Origin: Rhodobacter sp.
GTDB taxonomy: Bacteria > Pseudomonadota > Alphaproteobacteria > Rhodobacterales > Rhodobacteraceae
Length of the DNA stretch: 64,000 bases
Direction: 5' to 3'
Assembly (NCBI GenBank): GCA_016704435.1
Contig: JADJAB010000016.1
Coordinates: forward strand, 11,504-75,503
Positions 16,872 through 25,406 of this stretch are shown here, piece after piece (the first letter of the stretch is position 1; each line of letters starts with the position of its first letter). The position numbers and the translations under genes were made by a program. The notes below the pieces were generated by a model. The model did not search any database, was not told the DNA's origin, and saw nothing but the letters and a program-made list of their open reading frames with translations.

Positions 16872-18068
16872 TCAAGGGGCGGTCGTGCGCCACTTGCCTT
16901 CCTGTCCGGTATGGGAAATTCCCAAACCGAATTCCTGAATGATTGCGGCCCGGTCCTGACCAAGATCGGGCGCCGCGCGCGGATTGGTCAGCGCCGCACC
17001 GTCGATCCGCAGCGGGCCGCGCAGCGTGTCAAGGCTGGCGGTGGCCCCGCTGATATGCTGGACCATTTTCAACCGCCCGAAGGCGTCCGAGGCCATCAGG
17101 CCCGGCCAGTCCATCACCTCGGCACACCAGATGTCGGCGGGTTGCAGCACGGCCAGCCAATGCGCAGTGCCCATGGTCTTGACCCCCGCTGCAATGATCT
17201 CCTTGATGGCATCGCGGTCGCGCATGGCCTGCCGGGGGTCGTTGAACCAATTGTCCAGCCCTTGCAGGCCCAAGAGCGTGGCCAGCCGTTCCAGCGATGG
17301 CGTCATCGCCAGCGCAAGCCAGCCATCGGCCGTCTGATAGACCCCGTAGGGCGCGCCCAGATAGGCATGCGCACCGTTCACCGCCGAGCGCTGCGGCAGC
17401 CGCCCGCCATCGTTCAGATGCGTGGTCAGCACCTCGAACTGGAAATCCAGCAGGGCCTCCAGCAGCGAGGTTTGCACCAACCCGCCCTGCCCCGTGCGCG
17501 CCTTGCGCACCAGCGCCGCCAGCACGCCCTGCGCCAGCGCATTGCCCGCCATCATGTCGGCGGCCGCCAGACCCATCGGCATCGGCGGATCGCCGGCCGA
17601 ACCGGTCAGCCACAACAGGCCCGAGCGCGCCTGCGCCAGCAGATCCTGCCCCGGCAGATCAACCCAAGGCCCGCCTTCGCCATAACCCGAGATCGAGCCA
17701 TAGACCACGCCGGGGTTCAGCGCCTTTGCGTCGTCATAGCCAAAGCCCTGCCGTTCGATCACCCCGGGACGAAAGTTCTGCAGCACCACGTCGGCACGGC
17801 GGACCAGATCGCGCAGCATGGCGCGATCATCTTCATTGCGCAGATCGGCGGTAAAGCTTTCCTTGTTGCGGTTGATGGCGTGAAACAGGCTGTTGGTGCC
17901 ACCGATTTCCGTATCCGAAAGGTAAAGCGTCCGGCACAGATCGCCCAGACCCGGCCGTTCGACCTTGATCACCCGCGCGCCCAGATCGGCCAGTTTCAGG
18001 CTGCACAGCGGTCCCGACAGGAACTGGCTGAAGTCGACAACAAGGATACCGTCCAGCGGCAGGCTCAT
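16872..18068 (-). CDS. Class III CoA-transferase (CaiB/BaiF family)
   Basis: This 398-residue protein matches CaiB/BaiF enzymes: LDGILVVDFSQFLSGPLCS and LADLGARVIKVERP at the N-terminus, NRNKESFTADL, VVLQNFRPGVIERQGFGYD, and VYGSISGYGEGGPW. The catalytic Asp expected in this family lies in GQDLLAQARSGL. It moves CoA between acyl groups such as carnitine, mesaconate or formyl/oxalyl compounds. The upstream MaoC-like gene and the solute-binding-like gene overlap or abut it, so it likely acts in a CoA-ester step (mesaconate/methylsuccinate-like chemistry possible). The substrate is unknown. Confidence 0.9.
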   Translation of the reverse strand: MSLPLDGILVVDFSQFLSGPLCSLKLADLGARVIKVERPGLGDLCRTLYLSDTEIGGTNSLFHAINRNKESFTADLRNEDDRAMLRDLVRRADVVLQNFRPGVIERQGFGYDDAKALNPGVVYGSISGYGEGGPWVDLPGQDLLAQARSGLLWLTGSAGDPPMPMGLAAADMMAGNALAQGVLAALVRKARTGQGGLVQTSLLEALLDFQFEVLTTHLNDGGRLPQRSAVNGAHAYLGAPYGVYQTADGWLALAMTPSLERLATLLGLQGLDNWFNDPRQAMRDRDAIKEIIAAGVKTMGTAHWLAVLQPADIWCAEVMDWPGLMASDAFGRLKMVQHISGATASLDTLRGPLRIDGAALTNPRAAPDLGQDRAAIIQEFGLGISHTGQEGKWRTTAP

Positions 18069-19192
18069 GCGCGGCTCTCCCGGTAGGCAACATCAAGGGC
18101 CGCAAGGGTCGCCGCCTCGGTCGCATCGCCGCGCAGGCAGGCATGCACGATATCGCCGGCGCGGTCCTGCAAGGTCATGTAGCCTTCATAACGCGGGCGC
18201 AGCCAGGCGGTGTCCAGGGTCTGGCGGGTGTTGCGGAAGAAGTTCCCGGTCAGGGCGTTGCAAGCGTCATCCTCCCATGCCGCGGCATGTGCCGGCTGGC
18301 CGCCCGATGCGGTGAAAAGCCCCTTCTGACACTCCGCTCCGGCGATCCAGAACGCATAGTCGACGGCGATTTCCGGGTGTCTGGTACAGGCCGAAACCGC
18401 AATGCCCGTGCCGCCCAGAACCGTCCCGCGCGGGGTTGGCTCGGCGATGCCGGGGGCATCGTGGAACGCCAGCGGATGGGCACAAAAGCCGTTGCGCGAA
18501 TAGTTGGTATAGCCATAGCCAAAGGGGGAATAGGCCGGGGCCTCTGCGGTGCGGCCCATCCATTCGTAGATGCCGATCGGGTCCAGCTTTAGGCAGCGCC
18601 GATCCATCAGCGACAGGATTTCGCGCATCAACCCCAGGACATGCGCGCCCGCATCGGGGGCGATCAGGTGATCGGGGTCTTCGGCCACGGCATGGCCAAG
18701 GTTCCTGGCCATGCCAAAGAAGGTCATCAGCGCGTTGATCGGGATCAGCGCAAAGCCGACACGCCCGGCGCGGGCCAGGTCCAGCACCTCTGCCCACAGT
18801 TTCGGCGCGTGCTCCAGCAGGTCCGGCCGCAGGCAAGCCACCGGCGTCGCGGTATCAATCGCCAAAGACCACTGTCGCCCCGCAAAATTGTAGGACGGAT
18901 GCGACAGCCCGACCGAGCCTGCCGCCAGCGCCGCCATTTCCGCATCGCGCAACCCGTCGAGTGGCAACAGATTGCCCATCTTGGCCACTTCGCCAACATG
19001 CGGATGGTCGATCACCATCAGGTCGTAGGTCTCGGCCATCTCGGAAATCGGGCGGTCTGCAAAGGCCTGCAGCGAGCGCTTTTCCCAGGTGATGTCCACG
19101 CCGGGATGCGCCTTTGCGTAGGCGGCCGAAGTCGCCACCATTGGGTCATAGCCGCGCGGGTGGTCCCAGGTCATGCCGCGCAGCCTAACCAC
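18065..19192 (-). CDS. Extracellular-solute-binding-like protein lacking a signal peptide
   Basis: The start GTG 19192 overlaps the MaoC stop by eight bases and gives LRGMTWDHPRGYDP at the N-terminus, a recurrent start for this protein group; ATG 19174 is an alternative. The fold is family-1 solute-binding (LMVIDHPHVGEVAKMG, LPLDGL, and a GGTGIAVSACTRHPE segment). No signal peptide or membrane anchor precedes it, so it should stay in the cytoplasm. Wedged between MaoC and CoA-transferase genes with overlaps on both sides, it may bind the pathway metabolite or act as an unusual enzyme. Its function is unknown. Confidence 0.8.
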   Translation of the reverse strand: MVRLRGMTWDHPRGYDPMVATSAAYAKAHPGVDITWEKRSLQAFADRPISEMAETYDLMVIDHPHVGEVAKMGNLLPLDGLRDAEMAALAAGSVGLSHPSYNFAGRQWSLAIDTATPVACLRPDLLEHAPKLWAEVLDLARAGRVGFALIPINALMTFFGMARNLGHAVAEDPDHLIAPDAGAHVLGLMREILSLMDRRCLKLDPIGIYEWMGRTAEAPAYSPFGYGYTNYSRNGFCAHPLAFHDAPGIAEPTPRGTVLGGTGIAVSACTRHPEIAVDYAFWIAGAECQKGLFTASGGQPAHAAAWEDDACNALTGNFFRNTRQTLDTAWLRPRYEGYMTLQDRAGDIVHACLRGDATEAATLAALDVAYRESRA

Positions 19193-19754
19193 GGGCGGCC
19201 TCCTTTTCGGCCATCCTGGCACGGGCATCAGCAGCAAACGGCGACGGATCGCGGTAAAGCGCGGTCAGCAGGTGTTCGGCGTAAAGCACCAGTTCGCCTT
19301 CGCCCTTGTAGACCGAATAGCTGACCCGCAGTTTGCCCATCGTTTCATTGTGAACGACCTTCGAGAGGTTCTCGCGGATGGTGTAGATCGTGTCGCCGAT
19401 GAACACCGGCTTGATGAACCGCAACCGGTCGTAGCCATATGAAAACGAGTTCAGGCAGTTCGTCGCCGCCAGTCCCAGTCCCAGCGAGAACACGAACGCC
19501 CCGGCAACCAGACGGCGGCCAAAGACCCCCTCTTCCACCGCGAAACGCTCGTCAGAGACATAGGGGTGATGATCCATCACCAGGCTGTTGAACGCCATCG
19601 ACTCGCCTTCGGAAATGGTGCGCCGGATCGAGCGGATTTTGTCGCCAATCTCGAAATCCTCGAAAAACCAGTTCTCGGCATTCCAGACGGGAATCGCGGC
19701 ATGCGCCTCTGGCAAGCCGGGCAAGCCCCTGGAATGTACGCCAATTTTAGCCAT
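19185..19754 (-). CDS. MaoC-like hot-dog dehydratase (first copy)
   Basis: ATG 19754 follows a GGGGG ribosome site. The 189-residue product has one MaoC hot-dog domain: FFEDFEIGDKIRSIRRTISEGE, then FGRRLVAGAFVFSLGLGL and YGYDRLRFIKPVFIGDTI. MaoC proteins hydrate enoyl-CoA or mesaconyl-type CoA esters. The usual catalytic Asp/His positions appear as MDHHPYVSDE. A second MaoC gene is divergent at 19875, so the two may form a heterodimer. An upstream extension to 19820 lacks a ribosome site. Confidence 0.84.
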   Translation of the reverse strand: MAKIGVHSRGLPGLPEAHAAIPVWNAENWFFEDFEIGDKIRSIRRTISEGESMAFNSLVMDHHPYVSDERFAVEEGVFGRRLVAGAFVFSLGLGLAATNCLNSFSYGYDRLRFIKPVFIGDTIYTIRENLSKVVHNETMGKLRVSYSVYKGEGELVLYAEHLLTALYRDPSPFAADARARMAEKEAARG

Positions 19755-19839
19755 TTCGCCCCCAAGACGTGGCCTTCCCTGCATCGTCAAGACCGGCCAC
19801 GTCTCAGCATGACAACGCACCTTTCACTTGTCAAAGATA

Positions 19840-19854
19840 TTTTCATATGCAAAA
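19840..19854. promoter_or_regulatory. AT-rich dyad in the divergent MaoC promoter region
   Basis: TTTT-CATATG-C-AAAA is a near-perfect palindrome in the 120-base gap between the two divergent maoC-like genes, flanked by AAGAT and TCTT that extend the symmetry. It is the only AT-rich stretch of the intergenic region and a likely operator. The frameshifted IclR gene at 21391-22209 is the closest candidate regulator. Confidence 0.45.
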
Positions 19855-19874
19855 TCTTCGCAGGGGAGATGACC

Positions 19875-20324
19875 ATGGAACAGCCGCAGTTCTTTGAAGA
19901 TTACGCCGTTGGCGATACTCGCCGGACGCTTGGCCGCACTATCACCGAAACCGATATTGTGGTGCATGCAGGCCATTCGGGCGACTTTTTCCCGCATCAT
20001 ATGGATGCCGAGTTCTGCCGCACCCAGGCCTTCGGGCAGCGGATCGCGCATGGCACGATGACCTTTGCCATCGGCATCGGTCTGACCGCCACCCGGATCA
20101 ACCCGCACGCGATGACCTATGGCTATGAAAGGCTGCGCTTTCCCACGCCGGTCTTCGCGGGCGATACCATTCGCACCACGGTGACGATCGGGCGCAAGGC
20201 CGATGACGCCAAGCGGCCGGGCCATGGTCAGGTGGTGGAGATCTGCGAAACCGCAAACCAGCACGGCAAGACCGTGATGTATTGCGAACACATCCTGTTG
20301 GTCGCCAAGAGGTCAGAGCCATGA
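19875..20324 (+). CDS. MaoC-like hot-dog dehydratase (second copy)
   Basis: ATG 19875 is spaced correctly from AGGGGA (19862-19867); ATG 19869 is too close to it. The 149-residue protein is a single hot-dog domain with the MaoC hydratase pattern: FFEDYAVGDTRRTLGRTITE, the catalytic-type block HSGDFFPHHMDAEF, then FGQRIAHGTMTFAIGIGL and PVFAGDTI. Asp and His at the expected active-site positions are present. It is divergent from the first MaoC gene and translationally coupled to the oxidoreductase downstream (ATGA). Confidence 0.86.
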   Translation: MEQPQFFEDYAVGDTRRTLGRTITETDIVVHAGHSGDFFPHHMDAEFCRTQAFGQRIAHGTMTFAIGIGLTATRINPHAMTYGYERLRFPTPVFAGDTIRTTVTIGRKADDAKRPGHGQVVEICETANQHGKTVMYCEHILLVAKRSEP

Positions 20325-21385
20325 TTGAAGCTATGCCCAGGACTGGCCCAGCCCAAGCCATCCCAAAGCCCATCGTGATCATTGGCGCGGGCGGGATCGT
20401 GCGCGATGCCCACTTGCCGGCCTACGCCAAGGCCGGGCTGAAGGTGCAGGGGGTCACCGATCTTGACGCCGCCCGCAGTGGCGCCTTGGCCAGGGATTTC
20501 AACATCCCGACGGTGTTTTCCAGCGTGGCCGAAGCCGCAGCAGCGATGGGAACCTCTGCCGTCTACGACATCGCCGTTCCGCCCGATGCGATACCAAGAA
20601 TCCTGCCCGACTTGCCGGATGGCTCGGCCGTGCTGATCCAGAAGCCGATGGGTGCGGACCTTGTTCAGGCCCGCGCCGTTCGCCAGATCTGTCGCGACAA
20701 GGGCCTGAAGGCCGCAGTGAATTTCCAGCTGCGGTTTTCGCCGATGATGATGGCCGCCCGGCAGGCGGTTTCCGGCGGGCTTATCGGCGATCCGCTGGAC
20801 CTGGAGGTGCATCTGAACATTTTCACGCCCTGGCATCTGTTTCCCTTCCTGCTGCCGATGCCCCGGGTCGAATTGCTGGTCCACTCGATCCACTACCTTG
20901 ACAGCATCCGCGCAGTTTTCGGCACGCCAAAGGGCGTGTTTGCGCGGTCGTTGCCCGATCCGCGCGCACCCGGACTGGCGCAGACCCGCACCTCGGTTCT
21001 CCTGGATTATGGTGACCTGAGGCGCGGGGTGATGAGCATCAACCACAATCACCAGGGGGGGCGAAAGTTCCAGTCGGCATGGTTTCGCATCGAAGGCACG
21101 GCAGGCGCGATCATGGTCAAGCTTGGCGTGTGTTTCGACTATCCGAACGGCGAGGCTGACGAGCTTTGGTTCTGCCCGAACGGCGGCGCCTGGCGACAGG
21201 TTCCGCTGACCGGCAGCTGGTTTGTCGAGGCGTTCATGGGGCCGATGCGCAACCTTCAGCGCTTTGACGCGGGCGAGGATGCGCAGCTCTTCTCGGGGGT
21301 TGAGGATGCCTTCCACACGATGGCGCTGGTCGAGGCCTGTTTTGCCTCGATGGCGCAGCCCAGCGTGCCGTTGCAGACGACTTAG
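20321..21385 (+). CDS. Gfo/Idh/MocA-family oxidoreductase
   Basis: The ATG at 20321 overlaps the MaoC stop, with AGAGG nearby as ribosome site. The 354-residue protein has the Rossmann motif IVIIGAGGIVRDAHLPAY, then VQGVTDLDAARS, the EKP-like block LIQKPMGAD (Q in place of the usual E), and NFQLRFSPMMMAAR. Family enzymes oxidise or reduce sugars and inositols with NAD(P). Here the partner genes are MaoC-type, so the substrate may be a sugar-derived acid. The catalytic His expected in H-S-I-H is present (LLVHSIHYLD). Confidence 0.86.
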   Translation: MIEAMPRTGPAQAIPKPIVIIGAGGIVRDAHLPAYAKAGLKVQGVTDLDAARSGALARDFNIPTVFSSVAEAAAAMGTSAVYDIAVPPDAIPRILPDLPDGSAVLIQKPMGADLVQARAVRQICRDKGLKAAVNFQLRFSPMMMAARQAVSGGLIGDPLDLEVHLNIFTPWHLFPFLLPMPRVELLVHSIHYLDSIRAVFGTPKGVFARSLPDPRAPGLAQTRTSVLLDYGDLRRGVMSINHNHQGGRKFQSAWFRIEGTAGAIMVKLGVCFDYPNGEADELWFCPNGGAWRQVPLTGSWFVEAFMGPMRNLQRFDAGEDAQLFSGVEDAFHTMALVEACFASMAQPSVPLQTT

Positions 21386-21390
21386 CTGCG

Positions 21391-22209
21391 TCAGTTTCGG
21401 CTGAAGCTCTCTGGCAGACGGTCGCCGACCACCCCGCCGCCCAGACTTTGGGTAAGGCGCGCGGCGCAGTCGATGGTGGCCACGCAGCAATCCGAAAAGC
21501 TGACTGCATCGCCATAGCGTTCTATGGGGAACGGTCAGCGCCGCGATGGCGTGCCCGGTGTGGCCGATGATGGGGCAGAGATGTTCACAACGCCCTTGAC
21601 CACGAAACTGTCGACAATCTCGTGGCCCCGGATGCGGATGGCCGCCAGGTCCGAACGCAGTTGCTGTGCCGTCATGTCCGGTGCCAGGGGCGTGCGCGAC
21701 AGCATTTCCGACAGGGCGTCTTCGGTCTGGAACGCCATCATCACCCGCCCCGAGGATGCCCGCCACACATCGACCCGGGTGCCAAGCCGCACCGACATGA
21801 CATGCCGGGCTGGCGGGTCGACTTGCCCGACGATCAACACCGAATCCTCGGCCAGAACCGCCAGATGCACCGATTGATTGATCCGCTGTGCCAGAGTCCG
21901 CATCAAGGGTGCCGCTGCGGTGGTCAGCCTGCGGATCAGCGACGTGCGATGCGCGATCTCGAACATCAGCGTCGTCAGCACATAGCGGTCCGTCCCGGTG
22001 TCAAAGGCGATGTATCCGCGCTCCTGAAGCACGACCAGCATCCGGAAGATCTCTGATACCGAGCGCCCCAGCGCCCGCGCGATCTCGGCCTGTGTCAGCC
22101 CCGCTTCCGAGCGTGACAGGTGCTCAAGGATATCGAGGCCTTTTTCCAGGGCGGGGGCCGTGTATTTCGGTGTTCTGGTCGCCACAATGCCTCCGACAGT
22201 TTTACCCAT
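21391..22209 (-). pseudogene. IclR-family transcriptional regulator with two frameshifts near the 3' end
   Basis: From ATG 22209 the winged HTH is intact (LEKGLDILEHLSRSEAGLTQ, IARALGRSVSEIFRMLVVL), followed by the effector domain (HLAVLAEDSVLIVGQVDPP). After NISAP (near 21585) family sequence continues in another frame as GHTGHAIAALTVP, then in a third as ERYGDAVSFSDCC to a stop at 21391. Without both indels the protein would have about 270 residues, normal for IclR. As read, it stops at 21535 and lacks the last helices. It lies convergent to the oxidoreductase and probably controlled the MaoC genes. Either it is damaged or two bases are misread. Confidence 0.78.
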
Positions 22210-22583
22210 GAAATCAGCCTAGCGAATTTGGGCCGACCGTCCATTCCTCAATTGCAGATCGTTGCGCCAAGTGCCTTGTAGGGCAGTATCGAAGAGGCCA
22301 GTTTGCCCCTTTTCGGAAGTGCCGGATGGCGTCAGCCATTCGCGCTGACCTGGAGCGATCAGGAAACAGGAAACGAGCAAGCGGGACCGCCACCAAAGGT
22401 TGCGACATGTGTAGACGCCTCATATGCAAGAGCTTTCTTTGGTCGGCATTTCGCGCGCAGTCGGGTGCTGACATGTGTCCCGTTGCCCGACAGGGCATGC
22501 CTGCATGCCCGAGAGGGGGCCTCTGATGCGGCGGTTCACAAGTCCGGGATTCCCGCAGGGGTCTGCTTTTGCCATGATTGCCC
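22210..22583. other. Stretch without recognisable genes
   Basis: These 374 bases separate the IclR gene from the IS66 remnant. No frame gives recognisable protein, no ribosome-site-linked ORF is convincing, and base composition is locally less GC-rich than the flanking operons. It probably consists of decayed DNA plus the iclR promoter. Confidence 0.4.
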
Positions 22584-22993
22584 ATGCTGGAAGATCACCA
22601 GATCCCTGCCGGAAGATCCTGTAGATCGGCGGGCCATCACCGCGCTTTTTCAGGCCTAATTGAAGGCGCAGGCGGTGCTGATCGAGAAGTTGCGGCACCA
22701 GTCGGCAGGCCATCACGCCCATCGCCTCGGGGCATCGTCAGAGACCGCCGGGCAGTTGCAACTGGCCTTGGAAACAACCGTGATCGCCATCGCCGCGATG
22801 ACGGCAAGGCTGCGCGATCCGCCGGATAAGCGCGCCGGGATCCGGCAAGCCGAAACCAGACCCGCTTTCGACGGTCTGGAGGTCTGGCTGAACAGCCGAA
22901 CTGAATGGCGTCGACCTGCAAGCCTGGCCCGACGACACGCTTGCCCGCATCCCAGACCAACAGATCAACCGCATTGATGAACCGCTGCCCTGA
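22584..22993 (+). mobile_element. IS66-family transposase (TnpC) remnant, internally deleted
   Basis: Two pieces of an IS66 transposase are joined. The N-terminal piece runs from ATG 22584 (MLEDHQIPAG) and, after a frameshift, reads AVLIEKLRHQSAGHHAHRLG and GASSETAGQLQLALETT followed by IAIAAMTARL. The C-terminal piece (about 22885-22993) reads LNGVDLQAWPDDTLARIPDQ and INRIDEPLP with a stop at 22991-22993, the family's usual C-terminus. The roughly 400-residue middle, including the DDE catalytic core, is absent. No terminal inverted repeats or target duplication were identified. It cannot transpose on its own. Confidence 0.75.
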
Positions 22994-23319
22994 AATGCAC
23001 GATAGCCGCCAGTCAGGCCGGACGGTTGCCTTGTCCCGCAGGGCACCGGCGAAGTACCGCTCTCTCCGGCGACGAAGGCGGGTAACGCGGTGAGGCGCCA
23101 CATTTGCCAGAATGCCCCGGTCCGGCACCAAATCCTGCAGGATTTCCGGCCGGTCGAGCAGGCGGTTCCTGTCGGCCGGTTTCTGGCCCACCTCGAACTG
23201 GCGTTGCCAGACAAAGCGGGTGACGAAGCCACCTGCATCCTCTGTCAGCAGGGCATCAGGCCGATTGCCAAACTCACTATCCAGCCGATTGGCAATTCGT
23301 GCATCGACCCGCCGTTCAG

Positions 23320-23691
23320 CAGCGACGAAAGCATCCGCGATCCTGCTGGCGCCCCTGGCTCTGTCCACCGCCGCCGGGGCCGAGTCGTCACGGTTGCGGC
23401 CAGGGCGGCCGCTATCACGACGCGCTGCGCGAGGCGTCCGTCCAGCCCGCCGCCGAACAGCCGCGCATCACCATCGGGAAAGACACCCTGTCGACCGGAC
23501 TTGCCGACGTCCGCCTGCAACTCACCGGCGATGCGGTGCGCTGGGATCTGGCGGATCTGTCGGCCAAGGAATGCGTCGCGGGAGCCAAGGAAGGCCTGCT
23601 CGAGCCGATCGACTACGGCATCGTCAATGCCGAGGGCATCGACCCCAGGCTGGTGCGCGATGACCGGGTCGGCTTCCTGTACGGTTCTTGA
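23320..23691 (+). pseudogene. Polyamine-type ABC substrate-binding protein remnant (N-terminal part)
   Basis: A signal-peptide-like stretch AILLAPLALSTAAGAE (from about 23337) is followed in shifted frames by GGRYHDALREA and then LADVRLQLTGDAVRWDLADL and CVAGAKEGLLEPIDYGIVNA, ending with a stop at 23691. The C(E/V)-AG-EGLLEPID pattern is typical of PotD/spermidine-putrescine-like binding proteins. About two thirds of the gene, including most of the ligand site, is gone and at least one frameshift is present. The preceding 300 bases (22994-23320) contain nothing recognisable. Confidence 0.68.
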
Positions 23692-23696
23692 CGACG

Positions 23697-24140
23697 TGAG
23701 CCTGCGCACGGAACCGCGCGGGCAAGATCGCGCCGCTTGGCACGCCGCATGACATCTGCAACCGCCCCCGCAGCCGGTCTGTCGCAGGTTTCATCGGTGA
23801 GGCGGCGTTCTTGCCGGCAACGGTCAAGGGCGCGCAAATTCCGCTGCCCGGCGCGGTGGTGGCTTCTGACCTGCCCGGTCATGCGGATGGCGACTTTCTG
23901 GCCGTTCTGCGCCCCGAACAGATGCAGATCGCCACGGGTGCTGCGCCGTCCGGCGCGGCCGAGCTGAAACCGCACGCTGCAAAGCCTGTGTTTTCAGGGT
24001 GAAACCGTGCCGGGATCGGCCGCTTTCAACGGCCATGCCCTGCCCTTTCGCGGCCTGAACCGGGCGGCGTCGATGGGCGGGCTGCCCGCAGCGAACGCGC
24101 CGCTGACCCTGCATGTCGATGTTTCCGGCATCCCCCTCCA
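23697..24140 (+). pseudogene. Polyamine-type ABC ATPase remnant (TOBE domain end)
   Basis: Only the C-terminal part of a PotA-like ATPase survives. In shifting frames one reads GKIAPLGTPHDICNRPRS, AGFIGEAAFLPATVKGAQI, then VASDLPGHADGDFLAVLRPE and QMQIATG, and later PLTLHVDVSGI. The Walker and signature motifs are missing, and at least two frameshifts interrupt what is left. It follows the binding-protein remnant in the order expected for a pot-type operon. Confidence 0.68.
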
Positions 24141-24179
24141 GCCGGGTGCTGAAACCGTCGCCAGCGTGGCCACCGGGTC

Positions 24180-24420
24180 GGTCTTTTCCAGCGCGATGGC
24201 GAACCCCGCCTGGCTGACTGCAAAGGTGCTGATGGTGATCGAACGCAGCCTCAGCCGTTGCCCCGACTGAGCAGTCGCCAGTTCGATGGGGCTGCTCTTG
24301 CTGGTGATAAGCGGCTTCGCGCTGCTGGTCTTGTATGGTGCTGCGGCGCGGGTCAGGCACCTTGGCTGGGCGGCGTCGGATGAAGAACCGGAGCCGAGCC
24401 GCCCGATCCCGCTTGCCGGG
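24180..24420 (+). pseudogene. ABC permease remnant (C-terminal helix)
   Basis: A short segment contains AKVLMVIERSLSR, a stop, and then a single hydrophobic helix MGLLLLVISGFALLVLYGAA followed by a charged tail, like the last helix of a PotB-type permease. It completes the binding protein-ATPase-permease order of the decayed operon. Identification rests mainly on position and on this helix. Confidence 0.45.
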
Positions 24421-24424
24421 GCCT

Positions 24425-25396
24425 TCATGCAAGCAGGACCGTCGATCCCATGGTGCGGCGCGCTTCCATGTCGGCATGCAACGCACCCGCATCGCGCAGG
24501 GGCCGGGTGTTGACCACGTCAAGCTGCAGCGTGCCATCGGTGATCCGGGCAAACAGATCGGCGCTGCGGGTCAGAAGCTCGGCCCGGGTGACGATATAGT
24601 CGAACAGCACCGGGCGGATCGCAGTCAGCGACCCGGCCGCCAGATCCGACAGCGCGAAATCGCGGATCATCCCGGATGACTGGCCGAAATTCACGAACAC
24701 CCCCCGCCGGCGCAGGCATTTCAAAGACCCGCGCCAGGTGTCGGCACCAACGGAATCGTAGACCGCATTGCATCCGGCCCCTGCGGTCAGTCGCGCCACC
24801 TCGGCCACGAAATCATCGGCCCGATAGTCGATGACTTCGGCGTAGCCGTGCCTGCGCGCCAGCGCCACCTTCTCCGGCCCGCCCGCCGTGCCGATGGCCG
24901 TGGCACCCAAGGCGGCAAGCCAGGGGCCAAGCAGCAAGCCGACACCCCCGGCCGCGGCATGCACCAGAACGGTATCGCCAGCTTGCACGCGATAGGAGGC
25001 GGTCACCAGATACTGGGCTGTCAGCCCCTTCAGCAGGGCACCGGCGGCGGTTGCGGGTTCAATTCCCGCCGGCAGGGGCACCAGCCGGTCGGCGGGCACC
25101 ACGCGGGTTTCGCGGTAGGCGCCAAAGGGCAGCACATAGGCCACACGGTCACCTACTCGCAGATCGGTGACGCCCTCGCCCACCGCCTCGACCACACCCG
25201 CTGCCTCGGCGCCGGGAATCATCGTCGCCTCGGGCCATGGGTACAGCCCCGAACGGTAGTAGATGTCGATGAAGTTCACCCCGATGGCGGTATGGCGCAA
25301 CAGCACCTCTCCGCGACCAGGCCGGCCGTCGGGCAGGTCGACCCAGTCCATCACCTCGGGCCCGCCGGGTGCCCGCGCCACAAGTGCCTTGCCCAT
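24425..25396 (-). CDS. Quinone oxidoreductase-like protein (zinc-free MDR, QorA type)
   Basis: ATG 25396 yields 323 residues of the medium-chain reductase family without the structural-zinc cysteines. Key blocks are GVNFIDIYYRSGLYP, IPGAEAAGVVEAVGEGV, LLKGLTAQYLV and the NADPH-site motif HAAAGGVGLLLGPW. Such proteins reduce quinones or alpha,beta-unsaturated carbonyls with NADPH. It is the last gene of the CUT2 sugar-transporter operon, ten bases after the CMD gene, and may detoxify or process a pathway aldehyde. The longer upstream frame overlaps the CMD gene and was rejected. Confidence 0.88.
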   Translation of the reverse strand: MGKALVARAPGGPEVMDWVDLPDGRPGRGEVLLRHTAIGVNFIDIYYRSGLYPWPEATMIPGAEAAGVVEAVGEGVTDLRVGDRVAYVLPFGAYRETRVVPADRLVPLPAGIEPATAAGALLKGLTAQYLVTASYRVQAGDTVLVHAAAGGVGLLLGPWLAALGATAIGTAGGPEKVALARRHGYAEVIDYRADDFVAEVARLTAGAGCNAVYDSVGADTWRGSLKCLRRRGVFVNFGQSSGMIRDFALSDLAAGSLTAIRPVLFDYIVTRAELLTRSADLFARITDGTLQLDVVNTRPLRDAGALHADMEARRTMGSTVLLA

Positions 25397-25406
25397 CGTC
25401 AGCCCC

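Noticed and set aside
19185..20324. Treating the two MaoC genes as a broken single gene.
   Set aside because: They are divergent, each has its own ribosome site and complete hot-dog domain.
22994..23319. Minus-strand open frame of about 240 codons spanning the IS66 remnant region.
   Set aside because: No family resemblance; it is antisense to the IS66 and binding-protein fragments.
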